In this document: one piece after another, positions 43,253-52,060 of the stretch
Position numbering within the stretch: the stretch's first letter is position 1
Layout: each line of letters begins with the position of its first letter
From: Haliscomenobacter hydrossis DSM 1100
GTDB lineage: Bacteria > Bacteroidota > Bacteroidia > Chitinophagales > Saprospiraceae
Direction: 5' to 3'
Assembly (NCBI RefSeq): GCF_000212735.1
Contig: NC_015510.1
Span: forward strand, 8,123,001-8,187,000
DNA length: 64,000 nt
The notes under the pieces: model-generated
Database searches by the model: none
Seen by the model: the letters and a program-made list of their open reading frames with translations, nothing else
Told to the model about the DNA's origin: nothing
Translations under genes and position numbers: made by a program

Positions 43253-44974
43253 ACCTGCATAACGTCTCTTCCGCCACCAACCATAAATACTTCCAAAAAC
43301 GCCCAGGATCAAGAGTGGAAAAACGATGTTCACGAATTGCCACCAGGATTTTTCACCCTGGGCACGGGTGGTATCCAGCATCCGCAGACGCACTTCTTTG
43401 CCACGTGCGGCAATGATGCCATTCTGATCCAGCAGGTATTCCACCGCGTTTTGCAAAAACTCCTTGTTGGCGTAAAAGAAATTTTCCACCTCGTTGTACC
43501 CTAGTGGAATCACCTGATCGCGGGTTTTTAGGTATTTGTTTTTGGCTACATCCCCATCCGATACTACAATTTGCCGGGTTGGGGTGCTCACGTTCTTATA
43601 GGTTTGCCCCAATTGGGCCAGGCCACTTTGCATTTCCGGGGTGATGCGGTTTTCGTACATCGAAGGAAAAGTTCCTTCCAGCGCTACCGCCAGAACCTGA
43701 GGACCTTTGTCAAATTTGGCGGGATCGATGTAGCGCAAAAAGTCCAAACTCAAACGCACCGGCAAATACTGCAAACGGGTACGGGGAGTGGTGGTCAGCA
43801 GAACCGACTTTTTTACAGGCGTTTTGGTGCGCACTGCCGTATCGATGGTGCTGGCAAACAACATATTGACCGGAGCTACCGACTTTGACACCGGATGATC
43901 GGCATTCGACACGGTCAGGATATGATAAGGAAACGCAATCGGCTGGCGCTGTTGCCGCTCACCCTGTTTGCCCGTGGCCACCCAAATGGGCGAGCACTGG
44001 AGGTCGAGCACCAGGTTGGGCTGGATGCGCACCCCATAACGAAACAAGAGGTCTTCCACATTGAGTTGATAATCGCCGGGGATGTACTCAGGGCGTGAAA
44101 AAAGGCTGTCTTTGTCCATGCGCACCATGTCCAACAACCAGAGGATTTTCCCTCCGTTCATTACGTATTGGTCAATTTTGAACTTGTCTTTTTCGGAAAA
44201 AGCGGTCAGCGGTTTGGCTACTACCAGGGCCGATATTTCAGGATTGATGAAGGGTACACTGTCAAGAACAATTGTGCCCGTATTGCAAAATTTGCGCAGG
44301 GAGCGTTCAAAATCAGCCCTTTCCGTTTCAATGATCTCGCCGTGCCCCTGGGTGAACAATACACTGGGTTTGGTGACTTGCTGCAATTTTTGAATGGCAT
44401 TGGCCAGTTTGTATTCGAGCAAAGAAACCGCATTGTTGAGTACGACCTCGGACGACAGGGTAGGGTCCTGATTTTCCATCAAATTCACGGAAAAATTGCG
44501 GCCTTTGTAATTGACTATGGCATAGGGAAACACGGGGGTATCGTCGCGTTGGGCACCTTTTACTACGGTGAAAGACATGGGAGACATTCCTTCTTTGCTC
44601 AATTGCTCCATACGGGCGTTGACCTGTTCGGTTTTGCCCTCCAGTGGATTTTCAAAGTCGTAATCCACCAGGGCGGACAGGCCGCGAAAATCATCCAGGA
44701 CATCGATGGTGGAGGCGCGCAGGCGTTTTAGTTCGGCGGGAAGTTTGCCGTCGAGCAAGACCTTGATGTACACCACTTCATCGAGTTCACGCAAGAGGTT
44801 TTTGGTACCATCGGTGAGGGTGAAGCGTTTTTCCTCGGTCAGGTCAAATGTGCGGTACAGGGCAAAATTGCCCAGTCGGGCATTGGCCAGAATATTGATG
44901 AAGACCACTATCCCGAGAAAGAGGCCCATTTGCAGAAGGGATTGTCTTTTTTTATTGCTGCTCATACTTACCAT
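43229..44974 (-). CDS. gldG: Gliding motility ABC component GldG
   Basis: About 581 residues. An N-terminal membrane helix (LLQMGLFLGIVVFINILANA) is followed by the GldG hallmark LGNFALYRTFDLTEEKRFTL and the periplasmic substrate-binding-like domain: MSFTVVKGAQRDDTPVFPYA, VLFTQGHGEIIETERADFER. It ends with a second helix (WWQFVNIVFPLLILGVFGSI) and a basic tail. GldA, GldF and GldG form an ABC transporter linked to gliding and type IX secretion. The start at 44974 overlaps gldF by 7 nt; 44965 is an alternative. The last residues LEKVEKS and the TGA are encoded by the TTGAGAAAG repeat. Confidence 0.93.
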   Translation of the reverse strand: MVSMSSNKKRQSLLQMGLFLGIVVFINILANARLGNFALYRTFDLTEEKRFTLTDGTKNLLRELDEVVYIKVLLDGKLPAELKRLRASTIDVLDDFRGLSALVDYDFENPLEGKTEQVNARMEQLSKEGMSPMSFTVVKGAQRDDTPVFPYAIVNYKGRNFSVNLMENQDPTLSSEVVLNNAVSLLEYKLANAIQKLQQVTKPSVLFTQGHGEIIETERADFERSLRKFCNTGTIVLDSVPFINPEISALVVAKPLTAFSEKDKFKIDQYVMNGGKILWLLDMVRMDKDSLFSRPEYIPGDYQLNVEDLLFRYGVRIQPNLVLDLQCSPIWVATGKQGERQQRQPIAFPYHILTVSNADHPVSKSVAPVNMLFASTIDTAVRTKTPVKKSVLLTTTPRTRLQYLPVRLSLDFLRYIDPAKFDKGPQVLAVALEGTFPSMYENRITPEMQSGLAQLGQTYKNVSTPTRQIVVSDGDVAKNKYLKTRDQVIPLGYNEVENFFYANKEFLQNAVEYLLDQNGIIAARGKEVRLRMLDTTRAQGEKSWWQFVNIVFPLLILGVFGSIYGWWRKRRYAGLEKVEKS

Positions 44975-45699
44975 TTTCTTCTTTCAAGCGAAAAAAGGGT
45001 TAACGCCAGAAAAAGGATGCTTACCGAAAAAAAGTACACCACATCACGGGTATCGAGGATACCCCGACTGATGGAATTGTAGTGGTAATCGATGCCTAAT
45101 TTTTGGATCAAGTCATCGAGACGACCAACGAATACGGGTAGTTTGCTGAAATAATAAAACCCGTAGTAGAAGATGAAACACAAAAAAGTAGCCAGCAAAA
45201 AGGCCAAAATCTGGTTGCTGCTCAGCGAAGAGGCAAATATCCCGATGGAGGCAAAAATGGCCGCCAACAGGAACAACCCAAGGTAAGAACCAAAAATGGC
45301 CCCCGCGTCGAGGTTACCAAGGGGTGAGCCGAGTTGGTACACCGTATAATAATATAGGACGGTTGGAAGAATAGCGAACAAGACGACCGCCAGTGCTGCA
45401 AAATACTTGCCCAGGATGATGTCGATCTCCCGCACAGGTTTGGTGGCCAGGAATTCGATGGTTCCGGTTTGTTGTTCTTCGGCAAACAGCCGCATGGTGA
45501 TGGCCGGAATGAGGAACAAAAATACCAATGGAGCGGTGTCGAATAAAGGTGCCAAAGTAGCAAATTTGTTTTCCAGGATGCTGGAATCGGCAAATACAAA
45601 AACAAAAAGCCCCAGAATCACCAAAAATACGGCAATGGCGATGTATCCAATCAAGGAGCTGAAAAAAGTATTTACTTCTTTTTTAAAGATGGTCCACAT
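44968..45699 (-). CDS. gldF: Gliding motility ABC permease GldF
   Basis: 243 residues with about six membrane helices. The ABC-2 type permease pattern is clear: MWTIFKKEVNTFFSSLIGYI at the start, then MRLFAEEQQTGTIEFLATKP, VREIDIILGKYFAAL, and the last helix YFFSVSILFLALTLFSLERR. It forms the membrane channel of the GldAFG transporter. It overlaps gldG and follows the hypothetical gene at 45704 with a 4-nt gap. Confidence 0.93.
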   Translation of the reverse strand: MWTIFKKEVNTFFSSLIGYIAIAVFLVILGLFVFVFADSSILENKFATLAPLFDTAPLVFLFLIPAITMRLFAEEQQTGTIEFLATKPVREIDIILGKYFAALAVVLFAILPTVLYYYTVYQLGSPLGNLDAGAIFGSYLGLFLLAAIFASIGIFASSLSSNQILAFLLATFLCFIFYYGFYYFSKLPVFVGRLDDLIQKLGIDYHYNSISRGILDTRDVVYFFSVSILFLALTLFSLERRKW

Positions 45700-45703
45700 A
45701 TAG

Positions 45704-46369
45704 TTACTTTAAAAAGAATGGATTTTGTTCGTTGTAGGCCACGATGATGCGGGGCATGGTTTTTAGGGCTTTTTCAGGAGAAAGTTCCTCTACTGCCTGT
45801 TGTGCACCGGGGTAGTCTTTCACCCAAATGGCTAAATTCTCTTGGGTCAGCGGCGCAATTTCACCGGTTTCTAAGCGCAGCATCCGTTCGCGCACCACGG
45901 TGTCCACATTTTTGATCTTGCCTTTGCGGAAGGGGATGCCGGTATCCGGAAAATAGGCTTTGATTTCTACCATCCGTTCTTCCTCGGTTTCGTAGGAAAA
46001 CAGGCAGATGTTGCCAACTGTCTGGAAAGCGGTAAAAATGGCCAGCTTGCGTTTGGTGCTGTCCGAAGAAACCCGAATGTAGGGCTTTCCTCGCCAGCAC
46101 AAACCCCAGATGGAATCCATGCGCAGCGTGTCGCCTTTTTTGAGCCGGATCCAGTCTACTTCAACGGTATGTTTGTTTTCGTTGACGACCGCAGAAAGTT
46201 CCACGGTAGACATCGAAAATTGCGGCTTGTCGGATTGAAAATCTTCCAGACTGAGGTAAATCCCATCTTGAAAAGTATGGCCGGACTTAACCGCAACCCG
46301 GTTTTGTCCCGAGGCCGTGCTGCACCACAAGGCAGCAAAAAATCCGATGCAGGTGAGCGCTCTGATCAT
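45704..46369 (-). CDS. Secreted hypothetical protein between gldA and gldF
   Basis: 221 residues, family not recognised. It has a Sec-type signal (ALTCIGFFAALWCSTASGQ) and a beta-rich body: SGHTFQDGIYLSLEDFQSDK, WIRLKKGDTLRMDSIWGLCW, GKPYIRVSSDSTKRKLAIFT, VRERMLRLETGEIAPLTQEN. Its ATG overlaps the gldA stop by 4 nt and gldF follows 4 nt later, so it is translated with the transporter and may be a periplasmic accessory of it. That function is inferred from position only. Confidence 0.75.
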   Translation of the reverse strand: MIRALTCIGFFAALWCSTASGQNRVAVKSGHTFQDGIYLSLEDFQSDKPQFSMSTVELSAVVNENKHTVEVDWIRLKKGDTLRMDSIWGLCWRGKPYIRVSSDSTKRKLAIFTAFQTVGNICLFSYETEEERMVEIKAYFPDTGIPFRKGKIKNVDTVVRERMLRLETGEIAPLTQENLAIWVKDYPGAQQAVEELSPEKALKTMPRIIVAYNEQNPFFLK

Positions 46370-47280
46370 GTTGTTTTTGCAGTCAATTTTTGGAATACAT
46401 CCTCCACGGAATAGGCTTCTTTGTGCATCTCGATGAGGGTCAAACCCTGGTCTACCGCAAAACGAAATACTTCCGGGCGGATATCTGCTTTGGAGTCACT
46501 CAGGAGTTGCCAATTGCTTGGCGCAATTTTTTTAACGGAATGAACCCCCTTGATTTTTTTCAACAATTCCGCTTTGACCTCTTCTAAAAAGGCGACGCTG
46601 ACTATCGATTCTCCTTTGATCAGGTTGGGCAATTCCTCAATGCGGTCGTCGGCGACAATTTTGCCATTGTTGATGATCAGCACCCGATCACAGATGGCTT
46701 CTACCTCCTGCATGATATGGGTAGAAAAAATCAGGGTTTTTTCTTTACCCAGTTGTTTGATGAGGCTACGGATTTCGGCCAACTGATTGGGGTCGAGTCC
46801 GGTAGTAGGTTCATCTAGAATCAAAACCTCGGGGTCGTGCAACATGGCTTGAGCCAGACCGACCCGTTGGCGGTACCCTTTGGACAAAGCCCCAATGAGT
46901 TTGTGCTGCTCTTTTTCCAGACCGGTGAGGCCAATCATGTCTTTGACCCGTTGGCCTGGTTGTTTGAGGTCGTGTAACCCGGCAACAAATTGCAAAAACT
47001 CTTTAACATACATATCCTTGTACAGCGGGTTGTGTTCGGGCAGGTACCCGATGCGCTTGCGTACCTCCAGTGGATTTTTGCTTACATCAAAGCCACAAAC
47101 TTCGGCATCACCTTCGGTTTGGGGGATGAAACCAGTAATGATTTTCATGGTAGTGGTTTTCCCCGCACCGTTGGGGCCTAAAAACCCCAAAATTTCCCCT
47201 TTGCCTGCTACAAAAGAGACCTGATCGATTGCTTTTTGTTCTCCGTAAACTTTTGTCAAACCTTTGACTGTTACCGACAT
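46366..47280 (-). CDS. gldA: Gliding motility ABC ATPase GldA
   Basis: 304 residues. Walker A in GFLGPNGAGKTTTMKIITGF, signature ALSKGYRQRVGLAQAM, Walker B EVLILDEPTTGLDPNQ and the switch IFSTHIMQEVEAICDRV are intact. A C-terminal extension (VRPEVFRFAVDQGL-like part with LIEMHKEAYSVEDVFQKL) matches GldA. It powers the GldFG membrane complex. The start at 47280 (MSVTVKGLTKVYGEQ) fits the family and has a consensus promoter just upstream. The ATG at 47499 would add 73 low-complexity basic residues and pass through that promoter. Confidence 0.93.
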   Translation of the reverse strand: MSVTVKGLTKVYGEQKAIDQVSFVAGKGEILGFLGPNGAGKTTTMKIITGFIPQTEGDAEVCGFDVSKNPLEVRKRIGYLPEHNPLYKDMYVKEFLQFVAGLHDLKQPGQRVKDMIGLTGLEKEQHKLIGALSKGYRQRVGLAQAMLHDPEVLILDEPTTGLDPNQLAEIRSLIKQLGKEKTLIFSTHIMQEVEAICDRVLIINNGKIVADDRIEELPNLIKGESIVSVAFLEEVKAELLKKIKGVHSVKKIAPSNWQLLSDSKADIRPEVFRFAVDQGLTLIEMHKEAYSVEDVFQKLTAKTT

Positions 47281-47307
47281 GCTGTTGTGTTTATAAAACT
47301 TGCGGCG

Positions 47308-47340
47308 CAAAACTAAGAAAGAAGTGACTTTTAACGGCAA
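47308..47340 (-). promoter_or_regulatory. Promoter of the gldA operon
   Basis: On the minus strand TTG (47340-47338), a 22-nt spacer and TAGTTTTG (47315-47308) match the Bacteroidota consensus exactly in the -7 box. The predicted start about 47301 gives a leader near 20 nt. Confidence 0.65.
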
Positions 47341-47446
47341 TTTTTGGCGTTTAGGATGAATGGAGGCAGTTTTTTTTATTTTTTTCCCATTTGGCTCAAG
47401 TAAATGTCCGTTTGGCAACCTTTTTGAATCTCTAAGTGTAGCGCGC

Positions 47447-47481
47447 TTTACAGTTCGGCGTGCAGATTGCCCATACTTTTG
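47447..47481 (+). promoter_or_regulatory. Promoter of the DoxX-like gene
   Basis: TTTA at 47447-47450, a 23-nt spacer and a perfect TAnnTTTG box (TACTTTTG, 47474-47481), 30 bp before the ATG at 47512. Confidence 0.5.
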
Positions 47482-47511
47482 CACAAAATTATTCATCAAA
47501 CACCTTTAATC

Positions 47512-47895
47512 ATGCCAAAGCTTTCTATTTCTTTCATCTTGTCGCTGATTGCGGCGATCATCTTTCTTCAAACGCTGTATTTCAAATTTACTGCACATCC
47601 GGACAGTGTTTTCATTTTCACCCAACTCGGAATGGAGCCCTATGGTCGAATCGGCATTGGCGTAGCCGAATTGATTACCGCAGTTTTGTTGATTGTACCC
47701 CTAACCCGACCATTTGGTGCGGTGATTGGCCTGGGTGTCATCAGCGGAGCGCTGTTTTTTCACCTCACCAAGTTGGGCATCAACGTCAACGATGATGGAG
47801 GTAAATTGTTTGGACTGGCCTTGGCCACTTTTGTATGTTGTTTAGGAGTCGTTTTTTTGGAACGAAAAAAGTTACCCATCTTGAATAAACTGTGA
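47512..47895 (+). CDS. DoxX-like small membrane protein
   Basis: 127 residues with four membrane helices: ISFILSLIAAIIFLQTLYF, GIGVAELITAVLLIVPL, PFGAVIGLGVISGALFFHLT and FGLALATFVCCLGVVFL. LQTLYFKFTAHPDSV and GMEPYGRIGIGVAELI match DoxX-family proteins of Bacteroidota, whose job is not firmly known (redox or membrane roles have been proposed). The ATG at 47512 is preferred over 47467, which would lie upstream of the promoter box. A strong terminator follows at 47918. Confidence 0.8.
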   Translation: MPKLSISFILSLIAAIIFLQTLYFKFTAHPDSVFIFTQLGMEPYGRIGIGVAELITAVLLIVPLTRPFGAVIGLGVISGALFFHLTKLGINVNDDGGKLFGLALATFVCCLGVVFLERKKLPILNKL

Positions 47896-47917
47896 TAAAT
47901 GTAGCGAAGAGCACCCC

Positions 47918-47956
47918 ACACCCAATTCATATTCAAAAATGAATTGGGTGTTTTTA
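47918..47956 (+). terminator. Rho-independent terminator after the DoxX-like gene
   Basis: A perfect 13-bp stem, ACACCCAATTCAT (47918-47930) and ATGAATTGGGTGT (47939-47951), with an 8-nt loop, followed by a short T-tract (TTTTTATT). It is placed 22 bp after the DoxX-like stop. Confidence 0.88.
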
Positions 47957-47988
47957 TTCGCTTTTGTTTTACCCCCCCCTTTATGTGG

Positions 47989-48018
47989 TTGAAAGATTTA
48001 AATTAATGCCTATCTTTA
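47989..48018 (+). promoter_or_regulatory. Promoter of the adenylate cyclase gene
   Basis: TTG at 47989-47991, a 19-nt spacer and TATCTTTA at 48011-48018 (one mismatch to TAnnTTTG), 18 bp before the ATG at 48037. Confidence 0.55.
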
Positions 48019-48036
48019 TACCTGTCTTATAATTTC

Positions 48037-49614
48037 ATGACGATGAAGCCCATATTGATTGTTTTCAGCCTACTGTTTTACAGCAGTTTCTTTTTTGCTC
48101 AATCCTCCGGCGATGATCTTGCCGACAAAAAAACACAACTCAACCAGTATCTTTCCCAGGCAGAACAATTGACTGCCCAAGGAAACTATGTTCAGGCGGC
48201 AGAGCTGAGTTCCAAAGCCGTTGATATTGCAACCCAGCTTTATGACTTTACCTATCTTGCAACTGCCCTGAATGTGCATGGCAAGGCACTGAACGGTATG
48301 GGGGGCAAACAAAAAGTCAAAGCTGTGGCGGAGCTCGAAAAGAGTTTACAATTTGCCAAAAGCAAAAAAATGGCCGATTTACAGCGTGAGAACCTGGAAA
48401 TTCTGGCCATCATTGCCCGCGAACGCGGTAAAGACCGCGATTTAAAAGAATATACCGATCAGTTGTCGGCACTGAACGGGGTAGCGGTTCCATTGCCGCC
48501 CAAAGCCCCCACGGTTGTATTGGAAAAAGGGGTACTTAAAGAAGAAAACGCCAAATTGTACGAGCAAGTGGCCATTTTATCTTCTGAACTCTCCAACAGT
48601 CATATGACTAAGTCACAATCGGTACAATCGCTGGATCGGGAGCGCCGTAAATTGGTGGACATCATCAGTTCCCAGCAGGAGGCCATACAGGACATGAACG
48701 AAAAACAAGCCAAGGCTGCCCTGTTGTTGTTGCAACAGAAAAAAATGGTGGATTCCCTTTCTTTTTTGAAGGCGGTAGATTCCATTCAACTGGCCTCAAA
48801 GCAAGCCGATCTGGATAAAAAAGAAGCCGAGCTTGGTTTGAAAAAAAGTGAAAGAAACCTGATTTTGTTGTTTGCCGTGCTGATTCTACTGATTACCGTC
48901 GGCTTGTACAATCGTTTTGTGGACATCAAGCGCAACCACGCCGTGCTGGAAGAAAAAAACAAAATCATTCAGGAAGAACGCCAACGCTCCGAAACGCTGT
49001 TGCTGAATATTTTGCCAGCTTCGATTGCGGAAGAACTCAAAAAACATGGCCAGGCGCATACGCGTCGTTACGATAGTGTGTCGGTGCTTTTCGCTGATTT
49101 CAAAAATTTCACCAACATAGCGGAAAGACTTACCCCCGAGGAATTGGTGTCCGAACTGGACTTGTGCTTTAAAGCTTTCGATAAAATTGTGGGCAAATAC
49201 GATCTGGAGAAAATCAAAACAATCGGCGATGCCTACATGTGTGCTGGCGGATTACCAGATCCCTTTCAAGCGCCTCCGGTAAAAGTGATTCAGGCTGCTT
49301 TTGACATGCAAAACTACCTGGAAGTGCTCAAAGGCCAACGCATTGCCGAAGGGCGCCCCTATTTTGAGGCCCGCATAGGCATTCACACCGGACCAATTAT
49401 CGCCGGGGTAGTGGGGGAAAAGAAGTTTGCCTACGACATTTGGGGCGATACCGTGAACGTTGCCGCCCGGATGGAGTCCAGTAGCGATGCAGGTAAAGTG
49501 AACATTTCTGCTTCAACTTATCAGTTGGTCAAAGACCAGTTCAAGTGTGAATACCGGGGCAAAATCAGCGTGAAAAACAAAGGAGAAGTAGAGATGTATT
49601 GGGTGGAAAATTGA
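48037..49614 (+). CDS. Membrane-bound class III adenylate cyclase with TPR-like N-terminus
   Basis: 525 residues. A signal peptide (ILIVFSLLFYSSFFFAQ) is followed by a periplasmic helical region with TPR-like character (LTAQGNYVQAAELSSKAVDI), a coiled coil, one membrane helix near 278-295 (LILLFAVLILLITVGLYN), a signalling helix (EKNKIIQEERQRSETLLLNI) and the cyclase domain: VSVLFADFKNFTNIAERL, KIKTIGDAYMCAGGLP, FEARIGIHTGPIIAGVVGEK, DIWGDTVNVAARMESS. Metal Asp, the adenine-selecting Lys (KTIGD) and Asp (YDIWG) are present, so ATP is the likely substrate and cAMP the product. Transcribed alone from its own promoter. Confidence 0.92.
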   Translation: MTMKPILIVFSLLFYSSFFFAQSSGDDLADKKTQLNQYLSQAEQLTAQGNYVQAAELSSKAVDIATQLYDFTYLATALNVHGKALNGMGGKQKVKAVAELEKSLQFAKSKKMADLQRENLEILAIIARERGKDRDLKEYTDQLSALNGVAVPLPPKAPTVVLEKGVLKEENAKLYEQVAILSSELSNSHMTKSQSVQSLDRERRKLVDIISSQQEAIQDMNEKQAKAALLLLQQKKMVDSLSFLKAVDSIQLASKQADLDKKEAELGLKKSERNLILLFAVLILLITVGLYNRFVDIKRNHAVLEEKNKIIQEERQRSETLLLNILPASIAEELKKHGQAHTRRYDSVSVLFADFKNFTNIAERLTPEELVSELDLCFKAFDKIVGKYDLEKIKTIGDAYMCAGGLPDPFQAPPVKVIQAAFDMQNYLEVLKGQRIAEGRPYFEARIGIHTGPIIAGVVGEKKFAYDIWGDTVNVAARMESSSDAGKVNISASTYQLVKDQFKCEYRGKISVKNKGEVEMYWVEN

Positions 49615-49617
49615 AAT

Positions 49618-50319
49618 TTATTCGCTGATTTTCTTGATCGGTGTCAGCATCACCTTGCGGAATTCCACCTCTGCGCCTTCAGCTTGCAGTGCGATCTGGC
49701 CTTTGGTAGCCGTAGCACCAAAACCGTGATTGACCAGTACCTCATTCAGCCAGACTTTGACTTCTGCATCAAAGCATTCTATTCTCATGCTGTTCCATTC
49801 GCCCAAGGGCTTTTCCGTGCCATCAGTGAGGTTGACAATGCGGCGTTCCTTGCCTTCGGTGATGCCCCATTTTTCTTTAGGCCCGCGTCTTTTTTCCATT
49901 TCCGGCACACTGATGTCTTCCACTATGCACCAAAAATCTCCCGCATTTTGGTGCATCATTTGTACTTCGATGGATTTGGGAAACATGCTGTACAGGGCGC
50001 GGGGAGTAGAGGCATGTACCAACACGCCACAATTGCCAGGTTTGCCGGCAAAGCGGTATTCTACTTCCAGTCGATAGTTTTGGTGAATGGCATCGGTGAT
50101 GAGGTGCCCGTTGGGATTGCCCATACTGACCAGAAGGCCGTTGCGGATGATGAATGGGCTGAGGGCCTGAGGGTTTTTGTCCAGTTCAGGAACGTCGACG
50201 TGCCAACCGCTAAGGTCTTTGCCATTAAAAAGGCTTTGGCCAGCCGATTTTGAACCTGTGCCAGATTTACAAGTCAACAAACTCGTGGCTACAAGGAGCA
50301 GGATAATGCAATTCTTCAT
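49618..50319 (-). CDS. DUF1080 lipoprotein (3-keto-disaccharide hydrolase-like)
   Basis: 233 residues with a lipoprotein-like signal (IILLLVATSLLTC, Cys17). A single DUF1080/LamG-like domain: QSLFNGKDLSGWHVDVPELD, FAGKPGNCGVLVHAS, SIEVQMMHQNAGDFWCIVED and GQIALQAEGAEVEFRKVML. Same family as the two-domain protein at 9110-10480. Converges on the cyclase gene with only 3 bp between stops. Confidence 0.88.
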   Translation of the reverse strand: MKNCIILLLVATSLLTCKSGTGSKSAGQSLFNGKDLSGWHVDVPELDKNPQALSPFIIRNGLLVSMGNPNGHLITDAIHQNYRLEVEYRFAGKPGNCGVLVHASTPRALYSMFPKSIEVQMMHQNAGDFWCIVEDISVPEMEKRRGPKEKWGITEGKERRIVNLTDGTEKPLGEWNSMRIECFDAEVKVWLNEVLVNHGFGATATKGQIALQAEGAEVEFRKVMLTPIKKISE

Positions 50320-50368
50320 GTGGTATTGGTCAAGTAATCAGGAATACTTTTGCTGGAAAAGTACCATT

Positions 50369-51265
50369 TTACTTGCCAATGTACAAATCTCCAAAGGTAA
50401 TACTGATCGTGACGTTGGGATAATATTCTTTATTGGGTTTGAAGGTTATCTTTTTGATGCCGGTGTCCTTCATGTCCAGCAATTTGAACTTCAGTTCATT
50501 GGGGTATTCCACTCGTCCATTTTGTACACTAAGGTTGTAGGACAGGGTTTGGGGATTTAAATTGTGAAAAAATACGGTCGACTTATCGGCTTCCAGGTTA
50601 AAATCCAATAAACCGTCGGTGGCAAAAAAGTTGAGGATGCCGTATTGGGCATTGATGTCATAGCTACCCCGCATTTGTTTGAACGTGATGTCCGAACGGC
50701 GGGATGCCACCTTGATGTTTCCATCCAGTTTGTCGGCAAAAAGATCTCCAAAAGTGGTATTGATGTCGATGTTGCCCTTGATGTTTTCGAGGCCAATGCG
50801 GCTGAAACGGGTATTCAGGCGCAGGCTGCTCATCAGGTTTTTGATGTCGGCAAAACCATAGTTGTTTTTGAGGTAAACGGGGCAGTCTTCGGGTACCATG
50901 ATGACGTATACTGCCTTCAGCTGTGATTGAAGTTCGGGTGCGCCATCAGCCACGTCGAGGTAATTGCGCAGGTAAATTTTGTTTTTTACCCGTTGAGCCA
51001 GATAGCGCATTTTTTCCAGGTCTTTTTCGGCCTGCTCCTTGTCGCTGTTTTTGGCGATCAGGTCAATCTGGATTTTGATGGTGGGTTTTGCCCAGGTTTC
51101 AATGCGGACTTCGGCACGTTCACCATCGATGTTGACTTCGTAACCGTCCCGGTAACTAAACTCCTTATCGATGCGCTTGGTGACCACCTGCACGGAATTG
51201 GTTTGAGCGGCAGCCATTTGCAAAATGCTCCATAAGCTAAGGCTAAGGAAAATGCGAAATTTCAT
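50369..51265 (-). CDS. Secreted DUF4097-type beta-helical protein
   Basis: 298 residues with a signal peptide (FRIFLSLSLWSILQMAAAQ). The body repeats short beta turns of the kind VYLKNNYGFADIKNLMSSLR, RIGLENIKGNIDINTTFGDL, FADKLDGNIKVASRRSDITF and GSYDINAQYGILNFF, as in DUF4097/adhesin-like right-handed helices found with ECF sigma modules. It is third in a same-strand series after a sigma factor and an anti-sigma-like gene. A palindrome sits in the gap and may uncouple it. The start may also be 51271, two codons earlier. Confidence 0.75.
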   Translation of the reverse strand: MKFRIFLSLSLWSILQMAAAQTNSVQVVTKRIDKEFSYRDGYEVNIDGERAEVRIETWAKPTIKIQIDLIAKNSDKEQAEKDLEKMRYLAQRVKNKIYLRNYLDVADGAPELQSQLKAVYVIMVPEDCPVYLKNNYGFADIKNLMSSLRLNTRFSRIGLENIKGNIDINTTFGDLFADKLDGNIKVASRRSDITFKQMRGSYDINAQYGILNFFATDGLLDFNLEADKSTVFFHNLNPQTLSYNLSVQNGRVEYPNELKFKLLDMKDTGIKKITFKPNKEYYPNVTISITFGDLYIGK

Positions 51266-51288
51266 TGGCATATCTAACTAGTTTGGTA

Positions 51289-51446
51289 AGTTGAAGAGTT
51301 GAAGTGTTGAAAAGTAAGATAAACCTGAATTAAGTGCTTATTACTGCACATTGATTCGTGAATCCGGTAAGCATTTGATGAAAATCCAGCAAATTTTGCA
51401 CTACCGACCTCTTTTCAACATTTCAACTTTTTCAACACTTCAACTT
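51289..51446. repeat. Long palindrome, AGTTGAAG/TGTTGAAAAG type
   Basis: The left arm AGTTGAAGAGTTGAAGTGTT then GAAAAG (51289-51314) pairs with the right arm CTTTTCAACATTTCAACTTT then TTCAACACTTCAACTTTT (51411-51448). About 95 bp lie between the arms. It separates the anti-sigma-like gene from the DUF4097-type gene. Confidence 0.88.
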
Positions 51447-52058
51447 TTATGATGTCTGAATTTTTTCCACCATGGCTTTCACTACTCGCGAGCGATCGAC
51501 TTCCAGTTCGCCCAATTGGCGGATCAAACTGGGGTCTTCGCCGTACTGAGCAATGATTTCCACAAGTTCTGCTTTGGCATCGTTCAATTCTTTCAGTTCG
51601 TTGTCTAGCCCACAATCCGCATCGTTTTGAGATTGGTATTTGCAAAAGTGGGCATAGCGGTTTTGCACTTCTTGTACATCGGCTTCGGCGGAGTCCCAAT
51701 CACGAGGAGAGTTGTGCGGGACCGTTTTTTCCACGGTATAAGCGTAGCTGACCGTTCCACGGGTTTGGTTCCATTGGTAAATACCGAGTGCTGCTGTAAC
51801 CACAATAGCAACTCCAGCAGCGGCACTCCAGCCCAAGGTAGGCAAACGCCGAATTTTTGTTCCCCGATCCAGCACCGTTTCGATGTGGGTCCATATGCGG
51901 TCAGGAGCAGTATAGCCTGGTAGTGCAGCAATGGCCTGATGGAGGTGTCCTTCCTGCTCCAACTGGTCTTCGATGCGGTCCCAAACGAATTCGGGAGCCC
52001 GGTGCTGGGGCATTTGCCGCAAGGCGTCTTTGAGTTTGTCGTAGTTCCGCTCTTCCAT
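51447..52058 (-). CDS. Probable anti-sigma factor, single membrane helix
   Basis: 203 residues. A cytoplasmic N-terminal part (LKDALRQMPQHRAPEFVWDR, LHQAIAALPGYTAPDRIW) is followed by one membrane helix at about 75-95 (GWSAAAGVAIVVTAALGIYQW) and a periplasmic helical part ending KAMVEKIQTS. No zinc anti-sigma HxxxCxxC motif is visible. It begins 2 nt after the sigma factor stop, the usual arrangement for a membrane anti-sigma factor. Confidence 0.78.
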   Translation of the reverse strand: MEERNYDKLKDALRQMPQHRAPEFVWDRIEDQLEQEGHLHQAIAALPGYTAPDRIWTHIETVLDRGTKIRRLPTLGWSAAAGVAIVVTAALGIYQWNQTRGTVSYAYTVEKTVPHNSPRDWDSAEADVQEVQNRYAHFCKYQSQNDADCGLDNELKELNDAKAELVEIIAQYGEDPSLIRQLGELEVDRSRVVKAMVEKIQTS

Positions 52059-52060
52059 CT

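Noticed and set aside
47281-47499. N-terminal extension of gldA to the ATG at 47499
   Set aside because: The added 73 residues are basic and unconserved, and a consensus promoter for gldA lies inside that stretch.
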